A stretch of DNA of 64,000 bases, taken from positions 3,162,001 through 3,226,000 of the forward strand of contig OZ024842.1 in the NCBI GenBank assembly GCA_964017145.1. Reading direction: 5' to 3'. The translations under genes and the position numbers were made by a program. The DNA comes from Agrocybe praecox. Taxonomy: Eukaryota; Basidiomycota; Agaricomycetes; Agaricales; Agrocybaceae. The notes beneath the pieces are model-generated. The model had not been told where the DNA came from. It saw nothing but the letters and a program-made list of their open reading frames with translations, and did not search any database. The first letter of the stretch is position 1; every line of letters starts with the position of its first letter. Positions 46,301 through 56,647 of the stretch are shown in pieces.

Positions 46301-47572
46301 TATGCCCGTTCCCACAATATTTCCCTTTTTTCCGTATAGCGTACACTTCCTGTCTTTGAAGAGTACATGACCTCCACCTTCATCAAAGCGACCTAGGGAA
46401 AGGAGACAATTTTCGGCTTCCGGGACGTGCAAAACATTGTTGAGTTGATGCGTGATAATTTTGCCGTTGATGTCAAAGTTGATAAAAATAGTTCCGCGTC
46501 CTAAAGCGACTGCTGGTGCCGTTCCGATGCCTCGGATAGTGGAATTTGTGAGGGGATGATATTCGGTAAATGCCTCGCGTATAGTGCAGATGTGTGATGT
46601 CGAGGCCGAGTCCAGAAACCAGTCGTACTTGGAAACTTGAGTCGAATTTGCGACGGAATAAGCCATGTATGCGACATCATTAAGTGTGCTATTTATATTG
46701 TCCCGTGCCTGATTTGTTCGACCCGATCTGTGTGTTCCCTTCCTTCCCTTCGGTCCCTGTCCCTCGCGTCCACCTCCCTTCGCCCAACATTCCTTCGAAA
46801 TGTGTCCCTTCTTGTGACAGTTATAACACTCCTTTTCCTTATCCCCACCATCCGATTTCCCAGATCCCTTTCCTCCACTATAATTCCGACCACCATTATT
46901 CCCTCGAGCTTGAAGTGATGTTCCTCCCACAGATTCACCACCCTTTTCCTTCCTTCGTCGAAATTCTTCCATTAAAATTCCCACTAATTCCTGCGATTTG
47001 ACAGTTGGCCGGTTGCCGCTGGATCCGAGAAATGATGAGGCATAATTTTCCCAAGATTCTGGGAGTGAGGTGAGTAATATCATGACGAAATCTTCATCGG
47101 ATACAACATTTCCCATAATATGTAGTTCTTCCTGTAGTTGACGAAGTTTGGCAACATGTTCCGTCATTTCGAATCCTTCTTCAGCCTGTGCCCGAAATAA
47201 TGCGCGTCGTGTGGCCAAAACACCAAGTCGGCCCTTGGATTCCTTGACAGTGCACAGCTGTTCCCACATCTCGCGTGCCGTTTGCGCTCCCATGATGTGG
47301 ACCATCTCGGCATCACCGATGCAAAGCTCGATGCGACAACGAGCTTTCCGATCACCTTTGTCCCACTTCGATTGAGCCTCCAACTCCTCCGGTGTCAATT
47401 TTCCGGGTACACTTGATTCTGGGCGCTTCGCACCTGCTTCGATGTAGCCGTCCAGTCCGAGGTCCATGAGTACCGCAAGCATTCGGCGCTTCCACGGCAT
47501 CCAATTATGGGCCTTCAACAGTTCCATACGGTAATTTCCGATTGTCGTCTCTTCTGACATTTTGATTGACAA
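43340..47572 (-). CDS. Copia gag-pol polyprotein, intact
   Basis: One uninterrupted 1410-residue frame. Residues 1-210 are a UBN2-type gag. The CCHC zinc knuckle has C249, C252, H257 and C262 (CYNCHKKGHISKEC). The protease site D321 lies in WFLDSASTSHIC. The gag-pre-integrase has WHRRFGHVS and CEACIQAK. The integrase triad is D524 (GDVWGPIG), D587 (MRFDNGKE) and E623 (SQNGVAERYNRTL), a DD35E spacing. The reverse transcriptase spans about 918-1160 with the active site VWVDDF (D1086, D1087). The RNase H has FYCDADWASEG, STGEAEYIAATHVAKQVLWH and FSDNQAALAIARH. Gag and Pol are in one frame with no shift, as in Drosophila copia and plant copia elements. No lesion was seen, so it may be active. Confidence 0.97.
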   Translation of the reverse strand: MSIKMSEETTIGNYRMELLKAHNWMPWKRRMLAVLMDLGLDGYIEAGAKRPESSVPGKLTPEELEAQSKWDKGDRKARCRIELCIGDAEMVHIMGAQTAREMWEQLCTVKESKGRLGVLATRRALFRAQAEEGFEMTEHVAKLRQLQEELHIMGNVVSDEDFVMILLTSLPESWENYASSFLGSSGNRPTVKSQELVGILMEEFRRRKEKGGESVGGTSLQARGNNGGRNYSGGKGSGKSDGGDKEKECYNCHKKGHISKECWAKGGGREGQGPKGRKGTHRSGRTNQARDNINSTLNDVAYMAYSVANSTQVSKYDWFLDSASTSHICTIREAFTEYHPLTNSTIRGIGTAPAVALGRGTIFINFDINGKIITHQLNNVLHVPEAENCLLSLGRFDEGGGHVLFKDRKCTLYGKKGNIVGTGIKQGGLFLLSARAQIPTQERANIASSKNLTWDQWHRRFGHVSITALQRLERQDLVTGFSVDPTSIPSNTCEACIQAKLSHKSFPSEAQNRSETAGERIMGDVWGPIGVKSIGGFYYFITFLDDAKRFNTVLFLRDKKEAADRIEQHAEKIKQQFGKYPRYMRFDNGKELVNQRIKTWAAKNGIEIETTAPYSPSQNGVAERYNRTLLELARAMLISRNLPSYLWDEAVSYANFIRNRVPTRALENMTPYEGWHSKKPDVSNLREFGCDVWVLDESKKTKLHPRSKKMVFVGFNEGSKSVRYYDPKQRNIKTSRNVAFNENEEPKEVDIPGLPSEGENNTVPAAQTSPELNSTAPNTSETTNTQPEHSNDNPTQKTVAKSTPEPLRRSTRSTQPIDYKLAGNPDARKPSSRFNSTLSIPSDPTRSTESSRAKSIQNERANLAVAQLWETLLEEAELSYSAQEPDTPRTPEEALNGPEGKEWKDAMDEEYSTLVRMGTWKKGKLPEGRKVVGCRWVFTKKRDEHGKVIKFKARLVVQGFSQKPGVDYNEDGTFAPVMRFETLRTLLAFTAVHNLKLRQFDIKGAYLHGNLEEEIYMAQPPFFDDGTGEVCILLRSLYGLKQAGNVWNHELTRALKELGFTQLKTDYCCFIRGSGDEFTILLVWVDDFLAISTSDELNDRVEQELATKFDVKSLGRPSMLLGAKIEQGDHIITLSQAHYIDKILDKFGMQNASPVSTPMDPNVKLDDEDSLEEGTNAEGEQDLRGSYGYATIIGSLMFPTLVGRPDIVYAVNRLAQFTQNPKQKHWTAVKRVLRYLKGTRNHKLTYGGSDHLLSNELNFYCDADWASEGDRKSISGYVVMIAGGAVAWSSKKQSTVALSTGEAEYIAATHVAKQVLWHRSLLRELEFPLPDTSTIFSDNQAALAIARHPEFHARTKHIDIAYHFLRDLVENGTIDMIYISTEFNLADLFTKGLPRIAHQNFTEEIGVLGD

Positions 47573-47653
47573 GTCGACGGAGAGTAGATAAGATAAGATT
47601 AAAAATAGCGAGGTGACAGCGAGATAATTAGATGTTGATTAAGTTAGGTCCTC

Positions 47654-47668
47654 TCGGGGCCCATAACC
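47654..47668 (-). other. Primer-binding site, initiator tRNA-Met anticodon arm (half-tRNA type)
   Basis: Directly after the 5' LTR the minus strand reads GGTTATGGGCCC. Its complement GGGCCCATAACC matches the anticodon stem-loop of eukaryotic initiator tRNA-Met (anticodon CAT in the middle), not the tRNA 3' end. This is the half-tRNA priming known for Drosophila copia. Confidence 0.75.
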
Positions 47669-47905
47669 TGTTGAGAATGTAGCGCAGTGGGTAGTAAAGT
47701 TATCTATTCAGCTTCGCTCTTTTGAGCCTTTATATACATGTGTAAGTAGAATAATATGGAATACTCTATGATGTTCTATGTAGTTCTAAGGCTAAGATAA
47801 AAGATAAGAAAGTATACTAAGATAAAGAAGAATCATCGAGAAATGCGAATACAATCTAGAGACGGGCGACTACCTATTCAGGTAATCGCATCATCGATTC
47901 CAACA
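47669..47905 (-). repeat. 5' LTR of the copia element
   Basis: 237 bp, bounded by TGTTG...CAACA. The upstream LTR for a minus-strand element. Its outer end supplies a few codons and a stop to the interrupted kinase gene (TGA, complement of 47878-47880). Confidence 0.95.
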
Positions 47906-50900
47906 TCTACGACTGCTGCCTTAAATGGTGCAATGATAAAATCACAATAAAGGTTACGCGTTTGGTAGTTCCCGGTTTTCGAGTTGATAGAAAACGCCAG
48001 GGTAAGAATCCTCCACCAAGAAAGAAGAAGGGGGGTGAGTGGCTGGAAATAAGGATGAATTAATGGCAGGACATATTCCTTGAAGTACTCTGGATGCTTG
48101 AACATATCACGTTTAACTGTTGCGATCTCCTCTCTGCTTGTTTCAAAGAGAAGGTTGGTCACCCGTATAAGGTTCCATAACTGATTCTTCTGTTCTGGAT
48201 CCTTCAAGTCCTCCAATTTGGCGGCTACAGAAGACGAAAATTCTTCCCGACGCTGCCCTCCGGGACCCTCGCGGGTAATAAATATGTAGAGGGCAACCCA
48301 AAAGACAGATTCCATATCATGAACAGCCTTGTGGGGGGGTGGGTCATTACCAAGTTGCTGGTGGCTCATGAACGCCTTCGTTCCCTGTTATACACACACT
48401 GGAATGAGTACCAAAACATAAATATAAAATAAAGGGGAAGAAAGCCTAACCGTTCGGAATGCATGCGTTGGATGGTGGTCCATGAACGTGGGCGGCAGAA
48501 TTGTCTACAACATAGGGTTCATGATGAATTTTAGCCCAGGCATTACATAACATGAATCACTTACATCCTTATCAATCATTACACCAGTATTTTCAGGGGT
48601 GATCGTCACCTTTTCGCCCCGGGGAAAGACGCCATGCTGCTTGAGTAAGCCTAGGAGCTCTGCACCTGCGTACCCTTCATCATCATCACCAGCAGAATAG
48701 CTATAATTCAGCGCTGGTGCGAAGACGTCATCTAAAATGTGAGGAGAAGAGTACTGTTTCAAAGCGTCAATTTCATCCTCCCACAGTTTCAATTCCTCGG
48801 CAGTCATGTTATTCTTGATATCCCCGATCGTTATTCGTCGAAACAGCTTGAGCATTTTTGAGTAATCAAAATCAAAAAGGCGTCCTTCCCCCGTTAGATA
48901 GTCAATGACAATATTACCAATACTTATATCACGATGACAGACGCCATTGTTGTACATGCGTTCATACTCTTTTAACATATATTATCAGCTTCGAGGGAAG
49001 CCCATAAGGTTGATGCTCACCTTCAATTGCGCATTTGAATACTTTCAATAATTCAGCAAGATCCTTGAAAGCTTTCAGCGGCCAGCCAAAAATTGAAAGA
49101 ACCATTCGATACTGGCAGCGTGGAGTCGTTTCATGAATAGGTTGTGACCACGCCATATCTTCAAATAAATTTGAGAGTTTATGATACACTTTGCTGTCCG
49201 AAGACTCCGTGTTCTGCTTTTTGGATTTGCTGGGTTTGTTTCTTTTCTGCCTTTGTTTTTCGATAAGTGCGTCCGTTTCCCGACTATTTATGGCAACACA
49301 TGGGATGTCACCCCGTAAATCCTTGACGGTATTCGATCCAGGTTCGTCGTGTGATAGGAGAACCATGTCTTTGGAATCTTTCCCGTAGGCACGGTCAAAA
49401 AATTCATGTTCACAGTGCGAACCCTCGGAACAAGGTCGCCAACTATGCTTAATAACGACAGGCGCAGCCTATTGAATATCAAAAATGAGTATCGTGCTGA
49501 CCGATCGATAGTAAGTATTACGAACCTCTTCGGCAGGGATTTGATCGTTCACACATGTTGCCAGCCAGACCATTGTAGCACGACCGCACATGATCTCTGA
49601 TCGCGCTGTACTGAGGGACTGAATTGTCCTGAAGACGGATTCTTTGATTGTAATCTCCCATCGTAAATCATCTTGCGTAGTGGGAAGATGTTTAGCGGTT
49701 ATTCCCGGGGGCGGAGAATGGTAGTAATATGGCCACGAACTTCCTATCTTCGGTACAATCTTCATGGTCTTATCCCAACCAAGTTTCCATGGCGTCATTA
49801 GAGCCAGACTTGAGATAACACGAATAAAGTCCTTAGGGGACTGCAATGATCGTCAGTAACGTACATAAAGTGTAATAAGTTTGCTTACCTTGTGAATGTC
49901 AATCGGATCGTATGTTCCCAGCAGCCCCGAGCGGTCACAGTACCACAGCGATAACTTGTCGTGGAATAAAATCATCCCGAAAACAAATCGCCGGTCATGT
50001 TGTTCTCGAAGTATCTGTCTCAAATATGTGGCGAGTTGAATTATGGTGTCTTTTGCTTCCTGGCCGTCTGCTTCAAACGGCTTGACTTCAAGCACGGCTA
50101 TTGACCGCAGCCAAGAAAGAAATATGGTTTGCAACTGCTTTTCGTTCAGCGTGTAAAAAAAAAATGAAGCACTAAATTTGATCCAATACCTCTTCTGGTG
50201 TCCACTTAACAGATTCAGCAGTTTCTGTGCCCTCGGGTTTATTGCGCTTATTCGTCTTCTTACCAGCTTCATCTCCCTGATACAGAGAAGTTAGTTTCAA
50301 GAGAGCGACATTTAATCGAAAAGCAAACATTTGTCGCGTTCTCGGATTGACTTCGCCTTTTCTCTATTTCTTTAATATTCTGGAGCCAAATAATCATAAA
50401 TTTGATCAGAGGATTTGCGGCTCCTAAGTTCTCACCTCGACAATTTCTGTGTTCTCGCGTGACCCAGCAGCCTGCATAAGGCTCAGGAAGAAAATCAGAT
50501 CCGCCCTAATTGCTGGAGCGCCTGGATCCAGAGACTTCGGCACATGTGCACTTCGGTCAAACCAAAAACCTTCTACAAAGGGGCCTTCGTTAAGATGAGC
50601 AGTTTTATAGGCCTTGATGCCGTCGTCTTCAATAATTGCATTACAGGTGGTTTCTAGCGGACCATAATAAGCCGTTTCCCGGTTTGTCTGCTTGCTCTTT
50701 GGTGGACCTGGAAATTGCTTCCAGCAACCGGCATTGCCGGTAGAATCCTGCTCCTCGAGTTCATAGACACCCTTGTCTTTCAGTCGCTCAAAAACGGGGT
50801 CGAGATCAATAGCCGGCTTGCCAAAGAAATTGTCCATAAAGTCACTGGAATTGCAGACATATGTGTGAGATTCTAGGTCGTCGGTGGCCGCCTTCTTCAC

Positions 50901-50936
50901 TTGGAGGGCTGTTGTTCGGCCTGACTGAGTAGTCAT
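47878..50936 (-). CDS. FunK1 fungal protein kinase (copy 2), C-terminally truncated by copia
   Basis: A FunK1-family kinase with the kinase core intact. Motifs: VEGFWFDRSAHVPKSL, LQTIFLSWLRSIAVLEVKPF, HDRRFVFGMILFHDKLSLWY, then an N-lobe-like segment with the Lys in AAPVVIKHSWR. The catalytic loop is CHRDISIGNIVIDY with HRD, and the metal-binding site is GRLFDFDYSKML. The last exon reads GTKAFMSHQQLGNDPPPHKA and then HDMESVFWVALYIFITREGP to YCDFIIAPFKAAVVD. After VVD the reading frame enters the LTR, adds VGIDDAIT and stops at 47880-47878. Start is the complement of 50934-50936 (MTTQSGRTTALQV), matching the paralogue. An in-frame ATG at 51015-51017 would add 27 residues. About seven introns, one near 50150-50207 with a T10 run. 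Possibly still active without its tail. Confidence 0.8.
47906..47910. repeat. Target site duplication TCTAC (right)
   Basis: The five bases after the right LTR, identical to 43091-43095. Confidence 0.9.
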
Positions 50937-51017
50937 ACTGTCTTTGACCAAAGTGTCACTTCGATTGCGTGTATCCGAGTATTTTACTGAGGACATAAGA
51001 TTAGGGACAAAAGACAT

Positions 51018-52420
51018 TGGGGAACGATGTACGCACTCTGCTATTACAGCTGTATTTATGCCTTCTGCTGGCGTGTGGCGTGATTCTTTTGCGACCCACT
51101 AATGTGATTTATGGTAAATGATAAGTTAATCGGGGAACAACAATGGTTGGAATATAACAGAAATGTCATCTGGAACTCTGGATGCACACACACACACGCC
51201 CACACACACACATCCTCACGCTTCCTGTTTCTCCGTCCGCGGGAATAGTCGGCATAAATACACGAAAAGAAGGGCTTACAATTGGTTAAATGTCCAGACG
51301 CCAGGACAAGGAAGAACCGGCAGCCCGGTAAATGAACAGAGACGACAAGGCGTTGAGCCAAATACACGCTGAGAAATGCAGAGATTATTATACAAACAAG
51401 ATAGAATTGGAATCATCAGCGTCATACAGAGACCGTGAAGTGGGAAGTTGGAGTCTCTATTCAGCAGGGTAGTAAGTATTCTGCGAACGCAGCTCCTAGG
51501 GATACGCACATTGGAAAGTGATTCCGAAAAAAACGCGTGTTTAAGATCAAGTAATGAAGATGAAGGTTAATAAGTTTCACCAAAAAGCCTCAGTACAAGG
51601 GTAAGCCGCCTGGAAAGCAGTGCTAGCAGCTAAGGTTCTGGCGCGGTTCAACGTTTACGTTTAATGTTGTTTACTGTACGGGGCAACCACAAAGCCTATT
51701 TATATCTCGGTTTCCCACAAATTTTGGCCTTCCTTTTTCGGCGACCACTTTTTTGGTACTTCCACTCCAAGTCCAAGGTCTTGACTCGCCTCGTTGCGGG
51801 AAGGCCTTTACAATAAAGGAATTGCCAATAGATGATTCTCCTTCATGGGATGATTTAGCAGCCTCCTACAAATTTTGTATGCTCCGAGAAAGCGGTAAAT
51901 TTGCCACATTTGTATAACTGAGCTCTAAGCAGCAGATTGCAGAATGTTCGAACTTCGCGCGCTTGAGGAGGAGCAGAAAGTAGGGAAAGTCCAGAGTAAA
52001 GCCGCATAGCCTGTAAGACAAAACATCCGTTTGTATATCATGGACGCTAGGACGACATTGAAAATGTCATTTTGATTATAAAAGAACAAAAGATAGGGCG
52101 ATGGGAAATGATATTTTTATTCACCTCAGTGCCAAATTTCTCTCGCGGCTAATGACAATCACTGTTCTCGTGGTAGCACCGTGGAAAAGGGCATCTACCA
52201 CGCTCCAATCGAAACGCATTCGCAGTTACAATTTGACCGCAGATTCACCTTTGGAATTATCCCATTCCATATCTAGCCTTCCTTGTGTTAATGTGATCGC
52301 TCAGGATTTTTGATTGCATACCATCCATTCGATATTCATGAAGTGAGGGGGCTTCCATCTCAGACAATGCATAGTTCTGAATGGCCAACATCCATTTTTA
52401 CTGCCCTGAAGACTTAGTCT
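51018..52420. other. Gene-poor interval with a CA repeat
   Basis: About 1.4 kb upstream of FunK1 copy 2 with no supported gene. Open frames here are short and overlap a simple repeat. Confidence 0.45.
51185..51213. repeat. CA microsatellite
   Basis: Two CA runs separated by CGCC, about 29 bases in all. Confidence 0.85.
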
Positions 52421-52422
52421 TA

Positions 52423-52915
52423 CAGCCCTTTGCAAAAAGGTTGACACCCACGTTACACTAGGAAACAAATAAAGTACTCGCCCCTAGATTAGGGTTTCGC
52501 CTGGTTTCGGGCATCTCTGTCCTGTTCTTTCTTATTTTATCAACTTTAGTTCGTCAGTTGTCAGAAAAAGCTGCTAGCCTTTAAGAAATAAGAAAGAATC
52601 AGGTTAAAATGACAAGAGAGCGTGCTTTTGGAGTGGTTTACAGTTGGTTTACAGGGATTTTAAGCGGTCTAAGGTGAAAAAGGCTTATTTGGTGATGCTA
52701 CTGGGAGTAGACTGCTCCCAGGTTACATTATCATTATACAATGAAGATTCAATGATATTTATTGAAGCCATAATGGTGTTACTACAGAGAAAAAGTCGCT
52801 CGGAGACCTATTTGCAGGTGGAAATATTAGAAACCCTAATCTAGGGTGGGTCCATAATGGGCACTTCATTTATTTTCCCGCATGACGCGAGTGTCAACCT
52901 TTTTGAAAACAGCTG
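52423..52915. mobile_element. 493-bp MITE with long inverted repeats (Tc1/mariner-like)
   Basis: The ends CAGCCC... (52423) and ...AGCTG (52915) are flanked by TA on both sides (52421-52422, 52916-52917). The inverted arms extend about 80 bases. They share GCAAAAAGGTTGACAC / GTGTCAACCTTTTTG near the ends and CCCTAGATTAGGGTTTC (about 52483-52499) / GAAACCCTAATCTAGGG (about 52830-52846) inside, with mismatches and a short gap between. The inner 330 bases hold a 66-codon open frame without a family. I infer a non-autonomous element. Confidence 0.7.
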
Positions 52916-52917
52916 TA

Positions 52918-53700
52918 ATTGGGATGGAACAAGACGATGAAAATCGTGACAAAGAACTCAAGAATACCCCCGTACATCCATTCATCGGGCTTGTCAGGTG
53001 CCTATCAACCACCTCCTCCTCAAAACAGACGATTTGCATCGGGAGATTGTCATTCATATATCCGTGTTTGACCATCGACCATCGACCAGAAGAGCGGTCA
53101 TACTCGAAGACGTGCTTAGATTCATCCATGGAGAAAAAACGACAGTGGGTTAGACTTTGGACTGAGAGAACAAGGGCATGAGTGGTTGAATGAGAAGTAA
53201 CGTTGTCAAGTTATGCGTTGATTTCAGAGGATGCCGCTCGTAGGTAGTGAGGGAAGTTTCAGAAAGACGCCAACGTAGCGAGGATCGGGAAAACATTTCA
53301 AGCAGTTGGACAGCAGCAGTCTCTTTCTCTTCAAGTTTAGAGCTTGACAAAGAAACGGAAAGGCTCGAGAGGTCGCGTCCCAGCATCCCATCCCCCTTCC
53401 GAGTCTCAAGAGTACACGTTACAGTCAAGGCGCCACATGCAATTGGATGACAAAATAAGATCCTCGAAAGGCGATGAGCCAAATCTGAAGCAGCAGAGAT
53501 GATTGGAATATTTCTTATCTGGTTTAAGTACTGGGATACGTTGAGTGAGTCTAAGAGAAAGCGCTCGGAAGCTGAATACAGAAGAACGAAATCGGAAATA
53601 CTTTCTCACGACACTGTACAGGTTGCGCGGGCTCATCGTCACTGACTTTTAACGACAGCCATCCACCAACGATTTACTTATTCTCCTTCATTCCTTCATT
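52918..53700. other. Intergenic, clathrin light chain promoter
   Basis: About 780 bases with no supported gene. The last 60 bases before the ATG at 53701 are C/T-rich (CTTATTCTCCTTCATTCC), a common fungal transcription-start context. Confidence 0.45.
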
Positions 53701-54734
53701 ATGAGCGATCTATTAGGCAGTGATTTCTCCTCTTCCTTCGCGAGCAACAACAACGACGAGATTGATTTTGACCGCGCCGCGTCGGCTTTCCCTGACATCT
53801 CTCTCGATGGCACGACCGATATCCCAAGTGTACCAGGTGCTGCGGGAGGTTCAAGCAACGGCTTCTCTTTTGATGACTTCGACGATCCCATTATTCAGCA
53901 AACCTCCTCAGCAGTGAGGGTTACCGGTGATGATGAAATTGACAAATTCGAGAGCGAATTTCCAGACATTGAAGTCCCCTCTCAGGTGAGTTGTGGTTAA
54001 TAATTCTCATGCACATGCAGTGCCTTTTGGCAGTATCTGCCTAGGAAGAGAATGGGTCCTTCTATAACGCGGCAATGCCTCTACTTGTCGAGAATATCCA
54101 CTAACGTGCACTCACCACAGCAATATACTTCTCCACCTCCTCAACAGTCATACGGTGTCCCCGCAACTTTTGCCCCGCAACCTCAACCCTCTGCTTTCTC
54201 GTCTACCCCTATTCTTACGCAGACTATCGAAGATGAGCCACAAGTGATCAGGTAAGCCCCCTGATCGAACCGCATACTTCGCCATAAATAATCAATATTG
54301 ACGTGTCTCAGGGACTGGCGCGAGAAACAGCAAGAAGAGATCAGGGCTCGCGATGAAGCCTCTAAAATCCGTCGGGAGGACACCATCGATAGGGCTGAGA
54401 AGGCGATCGAGGAGTTCTACGAGAATTACGGACAAAAGAAGGAGAGAAGCATCCGGGATAACAAGTTTGCTATATGATTTGTTTCTACGACATCTCAGAG
54501 TTGGCTAATGACATTTTCAGGAACGCGGAATCAGAATACCTTGAAGAACTCCAAGCATCCCTCTCAACTGGAACTACTTGGGACCGCATTTGCAACCTTA
54601 TCGAGCTCCAGAATTCTCAAAGCAAAACTATTGCCCGTACGGGCCCAACTACCACAGACCTTTCGAGATTCAAAGAAGTGTTGCTGAGACTGAAACGAGA
54701 GGGTGATGCAGCACCTGGCGCTGCGGGATACTAA
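53701..54734 (+). CDS. CLC1: Clathrin light chain
   Basis: The regulatory light chain of clathrin, which coats endocytic and trans-Golgi vesicles. The N-terminus MSDLLGSDFSSSFASNNNDE and then IDFDRAASAFPDI is acidic. A Pro/Gln-rich linker (YTSPPPQQSYGVP) leads to the conserved heavy-chain-binding helix: VIRDWREKQQEEIRARDEAS, KIRREDTIDRAEKAIEEFYE, NYGQKKERSIRDNKNAESEY. The end is TGTTWDRICNLIELQNSQSK, TIARTGPTTTDLSRFKEVLL, RLKREGD, the classic fungal C-terminus. Introns about 53983-54120, 54252-54310 and 54469-54520. About 230 residues, complete. Confidence 0.95.
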
Positions 54735-54943
54735 ATTGCATGCATATATTTTATTCCTTGTTCCTTAGAAGCCATGGTGACCAGCTTCTCTATATTACCC
54801 CAAAATTATAGCGTTATTCTATTTGGATATGAAGATTTGGAGCACAAGATGTGTGAAACGTTCGGTATATGGGTGTGTAAGTAGAACTGCATAAGACACC
54901 GTACAGGTCATCATGCATCAATATTCAATGATCGGAACCATCG

Positions 54944-56244
54944 TTACATCTTTGCTTTGACCGCATCACCCTCCGTTTCTACTGCACTGGACTGCGCAGC
55001 CGTTTCCCGCTGGTCCGCGGTCTCGGTTTCAGTACTTTCTGCTGTTACCTGAGCTGTATGGATTTCAATGAAGAGAACGATTTCGTTTGCTAATCGCTCT
55101 TGGACGTCCTTTGGTTCATTATGTAACTCGTGATAGCCACCCTTGAGAAACAGGTCAGCTCAACGCAGTTACTAAGAGCTGATAGAACACGCACTTCAAA
55201 AAGCGTCAATTTCTTCTTGGTATCTGACGCAAGCTTATCATGGAAGGCCTTCGAGGCTTCGTGTGATGTCACCTTGTCTTCCGTACCGTGTATGATCAGA
55301 ACCTGCTCTCATAAAGTTAGCAACCATTGTAGATGTATGTGTCGTGTCCTGTGCAACTTACCGGGACATGTTTCGTCCACTCGGAATAACTGCTTTGCAA
55401 CAGTTCTTCTCCCTATATAATTTCAGTACCTCGCAATTGATTATAAGTCTAAAATGGCAGACCTTGGACAGCATGTCACTGAGTTGCTTAAGAGATCCCT
55501 GTAGCCTTACGAGAGGGTCTTTGAGGTATGCTGCATTGCTTTCCCGGTCGTGAGACAAGTCCTAAAGATGAAATATTGTTGAGAAGAAAGAAAGCAATCA
55601 TCGATAAAATTCAGCGCACGTCTTCTTTAACAGGCGCAGGGATAAGGGTTGTTGGAAAGACGGAACTGAGTTTACTGCCTATCCATTTAGCGACTTTTGG
55701 TGCAGGTGAAGCTTGCTGAATCATTGGGCTCGTAGCAATGATTCCGGATAGAGCGTCTACCGTCGACTTGTGAGGGCCATTCTCTCCTCGTGTCCCAAAC
55801 CCAAGGACCTCTCCACCACCCTGGAATGTGACAATCATCAATGAACCATTATGAATGACATTGCGAAGGATACCCTACCATTGAGTGACCCATCAGAAAT
55901 ATAGGGGTATTCTCGAAGATCTTCTTAGCGTGTCCAATAGCCCAGTCAATGTCCGACATTTGCTCTTTCCAAGAGGTCTTGCCATAAGAGCTGCTCTTAC
56001 TCTTTTTCCCTGTTGTATCTTGGGCCGTCAACCCAAACCCGCGTTGGTCAAACGAAAACACGGCAACACCACGCGCAGCTAAGAGTGGGTGGAAGTGCGT
56101 ATATCGCCCTATGTGTTCTGCGAACCCATGAACGAAGACAAGAGTAGCCTTTATAGGAACACTAGTTGGACTATATGTGCGCGTGTAAAACTGTGTATTG
56201 TTGGCCCCAGCGATCCAGGCTTCGATGTATGGTTGCTGCGACAT
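54944..56244 (-). CDS. Monoglyceride lipase (Yju3/MGLL type), copy A
   Basis: A serine hydrolase of the S33/hydrolase_4 family that cleaves monoacylglycerols to glycerol and fatty acid. Motifs: LVFVHGFAEHIGRYTHFHPL, FSFDQRGFGLT, GHSMGGGEVLGFG (nucleophile, split by an intron between GHSM and GGGE), LIIHGTEDKVTSHEASKAFH (Asp) and GGYHELHNEP (His). Start taken at the complement of 56242-56244 (MSQQPYIEAW). The frame runs upstream to ATG 56349-56347 (MNCFWQGTLSNLNFGIRKSF), which would add a 35-residue basic, acid-free leader that looks mitochondrial. It ends DAVKAKM, an AKM tripeptide fitting the PTS1 consensus, at TAA 54946-54944. About five introns. Confidence 0.9.
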
Positions 56245-56647
56245 TGATGACGATATATGACGAGACAAGACGGTTTTTGACGACAATGGAAAGGATTTAC
56301 GGATGCCAAAGTTGAGGTTTGAAAGAGTACCTTGCCAAAAACAATTCATCCCAATTGTGGGGCAATGTCAGGAAGCTATTTCAGGCACGTCGACAAACCA
56401 GGCAGATTGATTGCCGAGTGCTCATTCAGAATGGGTACATACGCGGAATATATTCCGTTCACATAAGTACATACAGGTACAGATTTATCCAGAGAATGCT
56501 ATTAAAAGCGTATTAAAAAAAGTACAATTACACACTTCCAGAGTCCATGATTTATACATTCGAATGACCTAGTCCCTGGATCCGAGATTGGTACAAATCT
56601 CCAGGCTTGCCGTATTGAAAGAAGACTTTGAAGCTATGAGCTACACT

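Larger units (their letters stand above)
43096..47905 (-). mobile_element. Complete Ty1/copia LTR retrotransposon
   Basis: 4,810 bp in minus orientation: two 237-bp LTRs, a primer-binding site, one gag-pol frame, a polypurine tract and a 5-bp target duplication. The domain order protease, integrase, reverse transcriptase, RNase H is copia type. By eye the LTRs show no difference, so insertion is recent. It sits in the last coding exon of a FunK1 kinase gene, in the same orientation. Confidence 0.97.

Noticed and set aside
50150..50210. Frameshift in FunK1 copy 2 at a T10 run
   Set aside because: Both FunK1 copies have here a GT...CAG interval with a branch-point-like motif (CTAAC in copy 1), and the protein is continuous (EE to LQTIF) if it is spliced. 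It is an intron, not a lesion.
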